Part shown: positions 31,087-40,883 of the stretch, one piece after another
Numbering within the stretch: position 1 is the stretch's first letter
Layout of the letters: every line of letters begins with the position of its first letter
Assembly: GCA_963575745.1 (NCBI GenBank)
Contig: CAUYUJ010014771.1
Coordinates: 1,012,593 to 1,076,592 of the forward strand
DNA: 64,000 nucleotides
Reading direction: 5' to 3'
DNA from: Prorocentrum cordatum
Taxonomy: Eukaryota; Sar; Dinophyceae; Prorocentrales; Prorocentraceae
Position numbers and translations under genes: made by a program
The notes under the pieces: generated by a model
Databases searched by the model: none
The model's input: only the letters and a program-made list of their open reading frames with translations
What the model was told of the DNA's origin: nothing

Positions 31087-31738
31087 CATCACCGACCCGG
31101 CTGTGCTCAGGCTGCTGCTCTCGGACATCCGTGACGGCAAGGTCTTCGCCGCCATGATTGCCCTCCCGTGCACCTCGCTGACTATCGCTCGGGATAGGAC
31201 CTTTCAGATACGTTCACGCACCCAACCGTGGGGGACCGACCTTACTGATGCTACCGATCGTGACCGAGCCTCACTCGAGACTGGTAACAGGATAATTCGG
31301 GCTGTACTTCGCATTCTTAGACATCTCAATCGTTATAAGATTCCTTGGATACTTGAAAATCCGTCAACGTCCCGCCTGTGGTTCATCCCAGAGATACTTG
31401 CTCTGTGCAGTCAGGCACGCGCTGAATGGCGACTTACAGATTTCTGTCAATGGGGAACGCCGTGGCGAAAAAGGACATGGCTGGTTTGCGGCAACATGGA
31501 CCCTGAAGACACCTGCCCCCTGGACAGAGTGTGCACTGGAAAAGCTGGTATGTGCTCTCGCACTCTCCGCCGTCATATCGAGCTGAGTGGGCGCAATGAC
31601 CAGAATGTGTTGTGGACCTCTATTGCCCAGCCTTACCCCTCTCGCCTGGCCACTGCTCTAGGTAAGTCTCTCGCTGCTAAAAAGCACGCCTCCTGCTCGT
31701 ACAACTCGGGCGGCCCCGTACGCACTGGGGCCCAATAA
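29276..31738 (+). CDS. Tyrosine recombinase fused to C5-methyltransferase-like domain, element C
   Basis: Only residues from about 155 on (29740) look like this frame's own protein; the true start is uncertain (an internal Met at 29906, or a +1 frameshift from the RT frame). Recombinase: N-terminal helical domain about 240-350, CYLRPSELL (Arg 385), YQMRHSGPS (Arg 485, His 486, with Tyr in the usual first His place), RGRW (506-509), RYEK with nucleophile Tyr 518. Methyltransferase: ADLFSGSGKVARA (SAM motif I, 572-584), ALPCTSL (Cys 632), ILENPSTSRLW (Glu 694), TDFCQWGTPWRKRTW, then a Cys/His-containing tail. Integration by recombination and cytosine methylation are expected from these families. 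All key residues are present. Confidence 0.82.
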   Translation: MKDFGPAASGSWCRSDESRPTLWPEGFDLGSGGIPQSSIVATLGPVSTTPTTTPRRISLAWWLMDTDPVTSCLSLRIYLDPTTSRLKIQDRSTPLILSPAPYSTTAVKRTRTLEAPSHNIAGQKSRRTTTSTHPTATSCPPSATPGPSRTRTLPRPEIRSKLEAGEVPLAKGSLETLAAKGPAWATAAVTAAATAAAADVDSDGTTTADEMERGADGRSSQQRVRTLRADRRARRYLQLAETLPPQSSVLEEMAVSVRTQRQYVMELQGFVDFAYLRQLRTTTSALTDAALVEYMNHMFFRGEQAFRGEKLLAAVMARSPEFSRVGISKMPRAWRCLKGWRRLTPGRSRKPAPLPVWCAIAVEFARRGMLAMGLAVMIGVSCYLRPSELLNLTSDNLVAPASPVSQYWSLLLHPSEGEKRSKTGDADDSLIIDSAYMLPWVHDFLQALKDKGGRLWSFDYLTFLAEFKTVAKMLGMPHLVPYQMRHSGPSIDRLKPDRSQEECQKRGRWKSWKSLVRYEKSARLGSFWNELPADTGAHAPVRGPARRVPLVARACPKATARPRLARDGTYMADLFSGSGKVARAVMQLGFSAKAWDIIRGPNHDITDPAVLRLLLSDIRDGKVFAAMIALPCTSLTIARDRTFQIRSRTQPWGTDLTDATDRDRASLETGNRIIRAVLRILRHLNRYKIPWILENPSTSRLWFIPEILALCSQARAEWRLTDFCQWGTPWRKRTWLVCGNMDPEDTCPLDRVCTGKAGMCSRTLRRHIELSGRNDQNVLWTSIAQPYPSRLATALGKSLAAKKHASCSYNSGGPVRTGAQ

Positions 31739-31826
31739 GGCTCTGGCCTTAAGTGCTTTCGCTTTTCCCCTCCTCTCTTCCCCTCCTTCGCCCCCGTGAA
31801 CCCTTTTCAATTCGGGATGTTTGGAA

Positions 31827-32194
31827 TGCCTTGGACGTGTGATTCTAACGATCTCACGTCGTCCCAGCTGTGTGTTGTAACCCTGTCAGATAGTAGCAGA
31901 TCTTCTCCGCTGGAAAAACACGGTCTCATTATGTTAGTGCGTGCACGGGAATGATGAGAAAGGTTTTTCGGGTGTCGTGTCCAGGCTTGGCCCCCCGCGT
32001 TGCTCATCGCAACCGCTCGGGCTCAAGCGTCAAAAGGCACCCGCCCTTTCGAACAATGTTCTCCCATCCCTTTCTTCAATGCTTTGCTGACTGCCTTGGA
32101 CGTGTGATTCTAACGATCTCACGTCGTCCCAGCTGTGTGTTGTAACCCTGTCAGATAGTAGCAGATCTTCTCCGCTGGAAAAACACGGTCTCAT
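31827..32194 (+). repeat. B1-A2-B2 terminal repeats of element C
   Basis: B1 31827-31929, A2 31931-32040, 51-bp spacer, B2 32092-32194. B1 and B2 are identical over 103 bp. The 3' end of the element is placed at about 32194; the next host bases are 'gatgtacatttc'. Confidence 0.88.
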
Positions 32195-32559
32195 GATGTA
32201 CATTTCTTTGTCAGCGGGTACCTGAGCGGGGTCAGGTGCTTGTTAACATGGAATTCCTTGTTAACGGGTGCGTAAGCCCCGCGTAAACTTGCGTAAGCGC
32301 GTGGATTCCTCGCTATCGTAAGGTACCCTCAAGACGGCACATCTTGGGGCCATCTTGGTTGTCTTGGAAGCGGGCGTTCTGCAGATGCTCATCTTTTTGG
32401 GTGGGGACGTCTCAAACGAAACGCTTGTCATGTTGTTTTCCTCCCAGCTTTTCCAGGTGGCCGGCGGGTCAAGACGAAACCCATTGGGAAAAATAGGATA
32501 ATTGCCAAACAGCGGTACTTTGGGCACGCCGAACACCCTTGTGACAAGCACAGTGGGCG

Positions 32560-33260
32560 GCGGATCGAGGACGCCTACTGCGAATCACCGCCGCCCCCTG
32601 CTCTTTTGGACACGCTTGTGCGGCCAAGCGTTTGGGTCACCGTCTGGCCAAGTTATTGGAGTATGTGTTCCCCCAGCTGTTGCCGAGGGCTTTCGCCCCC
32701 GTCTGACGCCTTCGGAGGTCGTCTTGGGGACCTCTCCGAGCCGTCTTGGGGCCCTCTTGGATCGATTTTGGTCCGTTTTGGAATTCTCTTCAGCCGTCCT
32801 GGGGCCTTCATGGGAGCGTCTTGGGCGATTTTGGGTCCCTCTGGGTCCGACTTGGGGCCCTTCTGGGATAAGCTCGCAGCTTGCGCAAGCTCCGCGTAAG
32901 CGCGTAGGCTCCTCACCAGCTTAAGGTACCTCCAAGACGGCGTAGGGGGCCCACACGGGCCCGAGGAAGGCCCAAGAGCGATCCAAGCTAGCCCAAGATG
33001 GCCCCAACACGGCCCAAGAGACCTTCAAGACACCCCGAGCGACCCGAGAGACCCCCCAAAAGTGCTGGAGGACGCAAAACCATTGTTCACTTCAGGTCTG
33101 TGAAGGTTTTCCAGCTTCTCGCATTTTCGGCAAGCCGAGATTGTGTCATGACGGTCAGGGAGGTTCCCAAGAGGGCTTGAGGATTGCCCAAAGGGCCCTA
33201 CGACGGCCTAAGAGATCCACACGACGGCCCAAGGAGAGCCTGGGAGAGGCCCAAGATGCT
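32560..33260. repeat. Head module and T1 units, mixed orientation
   Basis: A head module relative at 32574-32690 ('caccgccgccccctgctctttt' near 32587, 'gtgttcccccag' near 32665) is followed by T1 units of the CGTCTTGGGG type to about 32870. Then 32935-33260 carries T1 in the opposite orientation. Confidence 0.65.
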
Positions 33261-33535
33261 CCCAAAAGACAGTATGTCGTCGTCTTCATCATAAACCATC
33301 TTATCATGATTGTCATTCGTATTTCATGCGTTCTAGGGCCTTCCCAAGATACCAACACGCCCTACTTCCCCCTCAAGAGGCCTCCCCGGCTTCTAGATAG
33401 CTTTAGAGGGCGCCCAATATGCCACCAAGATGCCCCAAGAGAGCCTCCAGACGGGGAGACAGAGAGAAAGAACGGGCAAGCCAGCGACATCTCGCGCTCT
33501 GAAAGTAGATGCGCTTTCCGTGACCGTGCCACGCA

Positions 33536-33660
33536 GGTAACGGAAAGAGCGAGTTGCGAGTGATGAACGTTTTGGTGGGGCGAAGCCTTCTAGGGAGGGG
33601 TAACGGAAAGAGCGAGGTACGAGTGATGACGTTCTGGTGTGGGCGAAGCCCTAAGGGGAG
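33536..33660 (+). repeat. Two-copy tandem repeat of about 63 bp
   Basis: 'gtaacggaaagagcga' followed by 'gcgaagcc' occurs twice (33537 and about 33598). Confidence 0.75.
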
Positions 33661-33744
33661 GGGTTCCAGGGGAGGGGGGTAGCGGGCCCATATGTGTGTT
33701 AATGGCCGTTTTCGGGTTTTCCCTCTGGTTTTTGCATGTTTTTC

Positions 33745-35190
33745 TGGTTCCCCCCCAAGAGGGCCCAAGAGCGCTCCAAGAGAGCCCAAGACCGCCCAAG
33801 ACGGCCCAAGAGGCCCCCCAAGAGACCCCCAAGAGGCGCCCAAGGGGCGTCCCAAGAGGGCCCCAAGAGGCCGAAATCATATATTTTCCATAGAAAAAAT
33901 ATATGTTTAGTATATGCGCTGTGTCGGCTTTCACGGCGTTGTCGACGGCCCAAGAGGCCCCCAAGACCGCCCCAAGACGGCCCAAGAGGCTCCCAAGAGG
34001 CTCCCAAAACGGCCCAAGAGGGCCCCAAGACTGCCCAAGAGGCCTCAAGACGGCCCAAGAGGGCGCCAAGACGGCCCCAAGAGGGGGACCACGAACCGAA
34101 AAGTCTAGCCATTCGCCCCAAGACGCTCCCAGGAGGCCCCCAGAGCCCGCCAAGAAGCCCCAAGAGGCCCCCAAGAGGCGTCCCAAGAGGCCACCGGGAG
34201 GCGAACAACATTGATTTCTTATGGGGAAAGATACGTTTTTAGCATACAAGGCTTTTCGGCTTTCACTGCGTTGACGACGCTCCAAGAGGCCCCCAAGACA
34301 GCCCCAGAGGCTCCCAAGAGGCCCCCAAAACTGCCCAAGAGGGCGCCAAGACGGCCCAAGAGGCGCCCAAGACGGCCCAAGAGGGCCCCAAGACGGCCCC
34401 AAGAGGGGGACTACGAACCGAAAAGTCTAGCCTTTCGCCCTAAGAAGCTCCCAGGAGGCCCCCAGAGCCCCCCAAGAAGCCCCAAGAGGCCCCCAAGAGG
34501 TTCCCAAGAGGCCTCCAAAAGGGCCCGACAAGGGCTCCAATAGGACTCCCAAGAAGGCCCAGAGACGCCAAATAGAGAGCGATCGGTAACGCAAAAAGCT
34601 CTTCACACCAAGGCTCCCAAAAGCGAACGGTGACGTAAACAAGCTGATAAGACCAAGGCTCCCAGCAGAGAGCGGTGACGTAACAAGTTCCTGATACCAA
34701 GGCCCAGCCAAGGCTCAGGAACGGGCGGCAACGCAACAATCTCTGAACACCAAGGCTCCCAAGAGCGAAGGGTGACGTAACAACCTCTCAACGCCAAGGC
34801 TTCCAGTACGAACGGTGGTGTGAGTAATTTCGGTTTCTGTTTCTGAAGCACTCTTTCCGTTTCTGTGCCAGGCCAGGTTTCGGGGAGGGGCGAGGGGCGC
34901 ACACCGCTGGTCTAATGGCCAGCTGTCCTCGTATTGTTTCTCATGGCCCGTTTCTTTGTATTTTTCCGGGTGAAGCGGCCCAAGGGCCCCAAGACGGCCC
35001 AAGAGGGCCCCAAAACGGTCCAAGAGGGCCCCCAGACGTGCCCAAGATGGCCCAAGAGGCCCCAAAGATCTTTCCCAGACGGCCCCAGAGGCCCCGCAAA
35101 GGGGCCGAAAACAATCCAAGAGGGCCCCCAGACGGCCCAAGAGGGCTCCAAGACGGCCCAACCCAAGAGGGCCCCAAGAGGCTCCCGAGC
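33745..35190 (+). repeat. T1 array with 325-330-bp tandem duplication and 44-bp minisatellite
   Basis: T1 units run in plus orientation. A block containing 'cgaaccgaaaagtctagcc' recurs at 34092 and 34415, and 'tcggctttcac' recurs at 33924 and 34256, so a segment of about 325-330 bp is duplicated. At 34575-34830, six copies of a 43-53 bp unit with 'cggtgacgtaa' and 'ccaaggctccc' interrupt the array. Confidence 0.75.
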
Positions 35191-35205
35191 GGGCCCCATG
35201 AGGAG

Positions 35206-35545
35206 CGGGATGAGGAGGAGGAGGAGGAGGAGGAGGAGGAGGAGGAGGAGGAGGAGGGGGAGGGAGGAGGAGGAGGAGGAGGGGGGGAGGAGGGAGGAGG
35301 AGGAGGAGGAGGAAGAGGAAGAGAGGAGGAGGAGGAGGAGGAGGAGGAGGAGGAGGAGGAGGAGGGAGGAGGAGAGGGGAGGAGGAGGAGGAGGGAGGGA
35401 GGAGGAGGAGGGAGGAGGAGAGGAGAGGAGGAGAGGTGAGTGAGGAGGAGGTGAAAGAGGAGGAGTGAAGAGGAGGAGGGAGGAGGAGGGAGGAGAGGAG
35501 GAGGAGGAGGAGGAGGAGGTAGGAGGGAGGAGGAGGAGGAGGAAT
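35206..35545 (+). repeat. (AGG)n purine-only tract
   Basis: About 340 bases of almost pure GGA/AGG repeats; a shorter run (36215-36251) lies just after the assembly gap. The Glu- or Ser/Leu-rich ORFs over it are artefacts. Confidence 0.95.
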
Positions 35546-35841
35546 GGAATTGGAATGCCCTCGAAAGGGGGAGTGCACAGCACTAAAGCCGCGCGCCGCC
35601 GCGGCCGGCGGGCGCCCGCGCGCGGGCGCGCGGCCGGCCGCGGGGCGCTCACGGCGCGGGTGGCGCACGGCGCCAGCGGGCCCCCCGCAAGCGGGCAGCA
35701 TGGGAATAGCTGGCCAGCTCCCCCCCCCACGTTCTGTCGGCCAGAAACGGCCCAGCCGGAGACACCCGGCAGCCGACAGAACGGGGGGGGGGCCAGTCCA
35801 AACCAAGCCCACGCCACCCACCCAAGGGGCCCGGCCCGCCA

Positions 35842-35945
35842 CACGACGACGACGACGACGACGAGGACGACGACGGCGACGACGGAGACGACGACGGCGA
35901 CGACGGAGACGACGACGACGACGACAAACGACACGACACGACGGG
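35842..35945 (+). repeat. (ACG)n trinucleotide repeat
   Basis: Degenerate ACG/GAC repeats. Just before it, an inverted pair of about 20 bp ('acgttctgtcggc' 35729-35741 and 'gccgacagaac' 35772-35782, both bordered by C or G runs) can form a hairpin. Confidence 0.85.
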
Positions 35946-36114
35946 GGGACGGACCGCCAGTCCCGCCCCAAGGCGGCGAGCGCAGGGGGGGAACCCTGCG
36001 CCGCCCTGGGGGAGGCCCCGGGACCTGGCAGCCCCCCCCTGGGAAGGGGACCCCGCTTATGGGGGCCGTCCCAGGGGAGCGGGGGCTTTTCGCCCCTCGG
36101 GCCCGGCGCTCCCC

Positions 36115-36214
36115 NNNNNNNNNNNNNNNNNNNNNNNNNNNNNNNNNNNNNNNNNNNNNNNNNNNNNNNNNNNNNNNNNNNNNNNNNNNNNNNNNNNNNN
36201 NNNNNNNNNNNNNN
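36115..36214. other. Assembly gap of 100 N
   Basis: Exactly 100 N, bordered by GC-rich sequence on the left and (AGG)n on the right. The size is probably a placeholder. Confidence 0.99.
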
Positions 36215-36399
36215 AGGAGGAGGAGGAGGAGGAGGAGGAGGAGGAGGAGGAAAGCCACGTAAAAAACAAAGTGTAAGCTGTGTTGGGTGAAATAGAGTGC
36301 GTCGCAAGGGCCTTACGGCCAGTGCCGCCAACCCTGAAGGGAGACGACGGCAACGAGGACGACGACGACGACGACGACGCTGACGTGGGTCAGAGTCCT

Positions 36400-37035
36400 C
36401 AGGGATGCATCTTGGGGTCTCTTCGGAGCGCTCTCGGGGGCGTCTGGGGGGCAGTTTTGGGGCCTCTTGGGAGCCTCTTGGGGGCCTCTCCTCTCGGGAG
36501 CCTCTTGGGGGCCTCTGGGGACTTCTTGGGGGCCTCGTGCTCGTGGGGATCTCTTGGAGCCTCTTGGAGCCCTCTTGGGGGCCTCTCGTGGCATCCTGGG
36601 AGCATCTCGGGCCCGAGGGCTCGAAATGTTCCGTTCGGGTCCCCCGTCTGGGCACCCTCTTGGAGCCGTATTGGGGGCCTCTTTGGGCCGTCGTAGAGGC
36701 CTCGTAGGCCGCATTGGGGCCCTCTTGGGACGGTTTGGGGCCCTCTTGGAGGCCTCTTGGGCCGTCTTGATGCGATCTTGGGGACCTCTTGGGCCGTCTT
36801 GGAGCGTCGGGACGCCGAAAACGTGACAACGCCCAAATCAGTCAAAACCTGTTGAAAATCAATGACGTTTGCCTCTTGGTGCCCTCTTGGGAGTGCCTCT
36901 CGGGACGTCTTGCACGTATCTTCGGCCGTCTGGAGGCTAACGTGGGCGTCTTGGGCTGATCGTTCGGCGGTTCGGGGCCCTCCAGGACCGTTTTGGCGGC
37001 CTCTTGGGGCACTGGCCCGTCTAGGGGCCTTTTTG
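36400..37035 (-). repeat. T1 satellite array, minus orientation
   Basis: Units of the type GGGGGCCTCTTGGG / GGCCGTCTTGG on the plus strand, the reverse of the array at 33745-35190. The two arrays face each other around the AGG tract and gap. Confidence 0.8.
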
Positions 37036-37039
37036 GGCT

Positions 37040-40000
37040 CCGGGACCCCCTGAGGGGGATCGTATTCTGACCCAGAACCCCCCTCGGGACCCACCCACGG
37101 GAACCCCCTCAACACCCCTCCTTGGAGCCCCCCTTCCCCCGGCGGGGAAGGGATCAACGGGAAGGGGTTTCGCTGCGAATTTCGCTGTGGCTGGCGCGCT
37201 TGAGGAGGAAGGCCCAGGGAAAGGGGGGGGGAGCGGCGACGGCGACGACCACGCCGACGACAACGACGAGCCAAACGAAACAGCGAGTCGAAACAGCGTT
37301 GGCGGGTTCAGTACAGAATACCGAGTGGACATTCGAGAGTAGAGAGTCAGGCAAAGTGCGCTCGCGCCACATCTGTCATCCAACCCCTGCCACAGATCCC
37401 TTCCCAATGCGGTGATTCGCAGGGGAGTGCGTACGAGCTGAGACGCGCGAGCACCGCCGTCCCAGGAAGAGTGGAGTTCTTATCGCAAGATGGTGTGCGC
37501 TGTACAAGTGCAAACGAGTTGAAGGGAAGAACGACATTGTGTAATCGTGTTTCGATTGTGTTGCGGCGGCGCTCATTTTGCCGGTGGCTGCTCACGCAGA
37601 ATCGTTGCTGCAAGAGTTGAAGTTCACACAGCTGCGTTTTACGGATCCAGATGACGGCAAATCCAGTGGGCCGCGATAGATGGCGTCGTTTGATTTAAGG
37701 GTATCGTGTCTCCCTCCTCGGACTTACCATATACCCCTACACAACGTGGTTGGTCGGGTATTTGTTCTCGATGTTTTCTTGCGTATTCCTGCTTGGTTCT
37801 TTGCTACAGAAGTTGTTTCAGTGCATTGTAAAGCAGAATATGGTCGGAGAGGCTGGAGAGGTCAATCGGATATTCGGAGGGGGGGGGCGATGGAGCAGAG
37901 AGCACGCTTTCGCACCGTTTGCTCACCCACGTGTGTTCATGCCAATGATGCCGCGGACAGGCTCACACAGGGCCCTTGTCATTGGCCGTAGGTGTACAAA
38001 ATCCCTGAGGCCACGGACGCCCTGCTCTGCGCACCTCCGCCGAGCGGCTCGGCAGCCAGAAAAGCTAGTTTGCATGGTGGCCAGGAGTTACCGTGCATGT
38101 GGGCCCCAGTGACTCGCGTCGCAAACCATGCATGTGAGACTCATGTTGGACGTGGTGCACAGCATGCCGAGGCTGCAGCTCGCATCTCAGGTGGCATATC
38201 GTCCCATTCAGTACCGCTCCCTCTGGCGATAGCGCCCTCTCTATGCACTATTGTGGTTTCAATTCGATATGGCGCATTTTTTGTCACTGGGGCCGCGACC
38301 TTTTCAACGGTGCAGTTTCTATTCGCTTCTGTGTGCTTGTGTGTTTAACTCTCGCGCGCACTTGGTTCTTTATGGACCGATGGACATCAGATCGGCGCCG
38401 GCCCTGAATTCAAAAGCGCGTGGGCACAGCAGGCAAGTGGGGCGAAGGACGGATAGAGCTTTGACAAGTCTTGCACATCCATGTGGTAACCAGAGCATGC
38501 ACTGGCACGCCATGCATCACATGTGATCGGGCGTGGTGCGGCATGCCGTGGTTCTCTGGGTGCTCGTCTGTTTCAGTCACCGAGCACTTTCCACTACTTG
38601 CAAAGTGCCTACTCGCAAACGTCTGACAAAAACACATGTTAGCCTCTTTGTGATGGATCGTGGATCCTCCGCGTCGGATCCAGGCCGTTTGCGAGTAGTT
38701 ACTCTGCGAGTAGTGGAGCGCGCTTGTCTATTCGGCGAGGATGGGTCATGCCGACGCGATGCAAAGTGCTGCCTTACTCTGGACACGTCGTTGCAGACGG
38801 CGATGCGAAGTGCTGCCGTCCTCTGGACATATTGTTGCAGGTGGCCCTGATCAGACCTGGTCAGGGTGTCCAAACCAATGTAGCCGCTCGGCGCGTGCCC
38901 GGGGCGCCCGCTCCTCAGGATCCAGCAGGTGTTTGCCCAGGAGCGCGCAGAGAAGCAGAAAGTGGCCGACTCCGAGAGCGCCGAGCTGAAGGCTGTTTGT
39001 TCTTTTCTTTTTCAAGCGAGCGACGCAAGAAAACGGGGTCGCTTGCGCCGGCATTGGCGCGTAAGCTGCTCGCGTCAGGTCGCGCATAAGCGCCCTCGTT
39101 TCCAATGCAGCATGCCGCGCTGGCGGCCCGCGTAAGCCAACGCGCAAGGTCGCAAAGCCATCTCGTTGAAGACCCGCCTTTCCGTCGCTCAAATGCCAGG
39201 TGCTGTTGTACCTCGTGCCTCGTGCTCTGCCGTGTCTGCCCCCCATCTCGCCCTTGTCTGCTCTCGTTCGTGCGCTCGTCACGCACGCACCGTCGCGTCT
39301 GCCTTGTCTGCCAGAGATGCATGCCTCTGGCGCTTCGCCTGCCTGCCTCGCCCGCTCCCCGTCTGCGGATGAGCCGTCTGGAGACTGATTCGAGGGAGGG
39401 GGGAGGCGGGTGCAATCCGGGTTGCGTCTCCTTCCTGAAATGCGCTTGGCTTCGAGGCTCGTGGGAGGCAGTTGCAGGCATGCGTTCCAGTATCTCTGGG
39501 TCCTCCGTCGGTCGCGCGGTTGCCTGCTGTCTGACGCCACGCGAGCGCCCGACAACATGTCGAAGAAAAGGAGGACGCGTAGTATCGAGATCATTTGAGA
39601 CTGGGACCTGAACGGGGTTGGACAGCAGGATCTCCGATGAGGCGCTCACAGCCTCCACTCCCTCGGCCGGCCCACTCGCTCTTTCAGGCCATCGAGGGTG
39701 CGGAGAAGTCCGCGAAGGCCAGTATCGAGGAGGACCGTAGCTTTGGGCAGTCCCAGTGTGGGCACATCGGCGGCTACACACCGGTGTGAAGTGAGGCTTG
39801 CCGTTTTCTCAAGGGAGAGCCCCTACGCGGTGATATCACATTGTTGATTGCAGTGGCATCGAGAGGACGCAGATCCTTCGCTGCAGCCAATACTTGTGAG
39901 AAGGCATCAGCATGAATTGCAGTGCATCGAATTATGTGGACGGCTCGAAAAAGCGCCCGAAAAAGCGCCCGGGGAGCGCTCACGTGAGGGGAGCAGGAGG

Positions 40001-40210
40001 GAGGGAAGGAATGGGAGGGATGGACGATGAGGGGAGGGACGATGAGGATGAGTCTTAGGGGAGGGAGATGAGTGGAGAGACGATGAGGAGACATAGACAT
40101 GGTATGAGGGGAGGGGTGAGGCGAAGAGGATGAGGAGGAAGAAGAGAACAAGCGGCAGCAAAGTCACCATCAGGATCAGTAGCAGGAGGAGGTAGGAGGG
40201 ACAGGAGAAA
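37040..40210. other. Stretch without a recognisable gene
   Basis: Short ORFs only. Two local repeats are visible: an imperfect foldback (38584-38621 against 38686-38723, about 31 of 38 pairs), and a 44-bp two-copy tandem ('gatgc(a/g)aagtgctgcc' at 38758 and 38802). The 288-residue minus-strand frame at 38915-39781 is Arg/Ser/Pro-rich with no recognisable motif, and I do not call it a gene. Confidence 0.4.
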
Positions 40211-40313
40211 TGAGCAACTGGGAAAGGGTAGGAGAGAGGGAGAGAGAGAGAGAGGTTCAAGGGGTTCCTCACCTGTTCCCGGTTCGCTTCTCCCCTCCCC
40301 CCGGGCGCACCGC

Positions 40314-40874
40314 ATGGCCCTCCAGCGCTTTGCTCCGGGCGGCGCTGCCTTGGCCGCCCTGGCTGGTGCTGCCGGCGGCGCTCCCTGGGCTTTGTGGGCT
40401 TATCAGGCCGCGAGTCACCCCGATGTCCGTGATGCTGCTCGGCAGGCTGGGGCCATGGGGGCGGCAGCGGCGAAGGAGTGGATGGAGGAGGCGAAGGTGT
40501 GGATGGACAAGACGGCCACGGAGTCGGAGGAGGGCATCACGCTCTTCTGCTTGCCCAGGTGGCAGGTGGGCGTTGCGATTGCCCTCACGGCGGTCTTCTT
40601 CGTCTGCGTCGCCATCGCGGTCGCGTGCTTCTGCGGGCCACTCGGTTTCCTCAGTGGCCGCGCCTGGGCGCTCCGGGACCCCGTCCAACACAGCCTGCCG
40701 CACACCCTCGCGGCTCACCCGCACGAGTACCTCTACAAGCTGGCGAAGCTCATCGAGACAGGCGGCGAGGCGGCGGTCGCGTCGGCAGCCGCTGCCCTGG
40801 CTGTCACGCCTGATGCTGTGCGTGCTTGGTGGGTGCAGTGGCAGATGGTGCACCGAGGGCCCAGCAGGTACTGA
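40314..40874 (+). CDS. ORF1 of element D with transmembrane segment
   Basis: 186 residues from the ATG at 40314, intact. An Ala/Gly-rich hydrophobic start (about 9-35) is followed by an amphipathic helix (about 45-70). A strong membrane segment lies at about 84-107 (VAIALTAVFFVCVAIAVACF), and a C-terminal helical part (about 118-186) contains HPHEYLYKLAKLIETGGEAAV. I do not recognise a domain. It lies directly 5' of ORF2, whose frame overlaps its end. It is a membrane-type leader ORF in a different retroelement class from the ORF0 group; homology between them is not evident by eye. Confidence 0.6.
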   Translation: MALQRFAPGGAALAALAGAAGGAPWALWAYQAASHPDVRDAARQAGAMGAAAAKEWMEEAKVWMDKTATESEEGITLFCLPRWQVGVAIALTAVFFVCVAIAVACFCGPLGFLSGRAWALRDPVQHSLPHTLAAHPHEYLYKLAKLIETGGEAAVASAAAALAVTPDAVRAWWVQWQMVHRGPSRY

Positions 40875-40883
40875 GGCGCCGCG

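Larger units (their letters stand above)
25137..32194 (+). mobile_element. YR retrotransposon element C, complete: Ngaro/PAT-type with methyltransferase
   Basis: About 7.06 kb. Split direct repeats: A1 25137-25246 equals A2 31931-32040 at all 110 positions; B1 31827-31929 equals B2 32092-32194 at all 103 positions. Inside lie ORF0 (25261), gag (25682), RT-RNase H (27181) and recombinase-methyltransferase (to 31738), all open. The identity of the repeats implies a recent insertion. Both flanks belong to a degenerate host repeat that contains 'gttaacatggaattcc', and no target duplication is evident, as expected for recombinase integration. Similar methyltransferase-bearing retroelements have been reported from dinoflagellates. 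Confidence 0.88.

Noticed and set aside
34715-36829. 704-residue and 448-residue minus-strand ORFs across the gap
   Set aside because: They are the translation of T1 units, AGG repeats and the N run; low complexity only.
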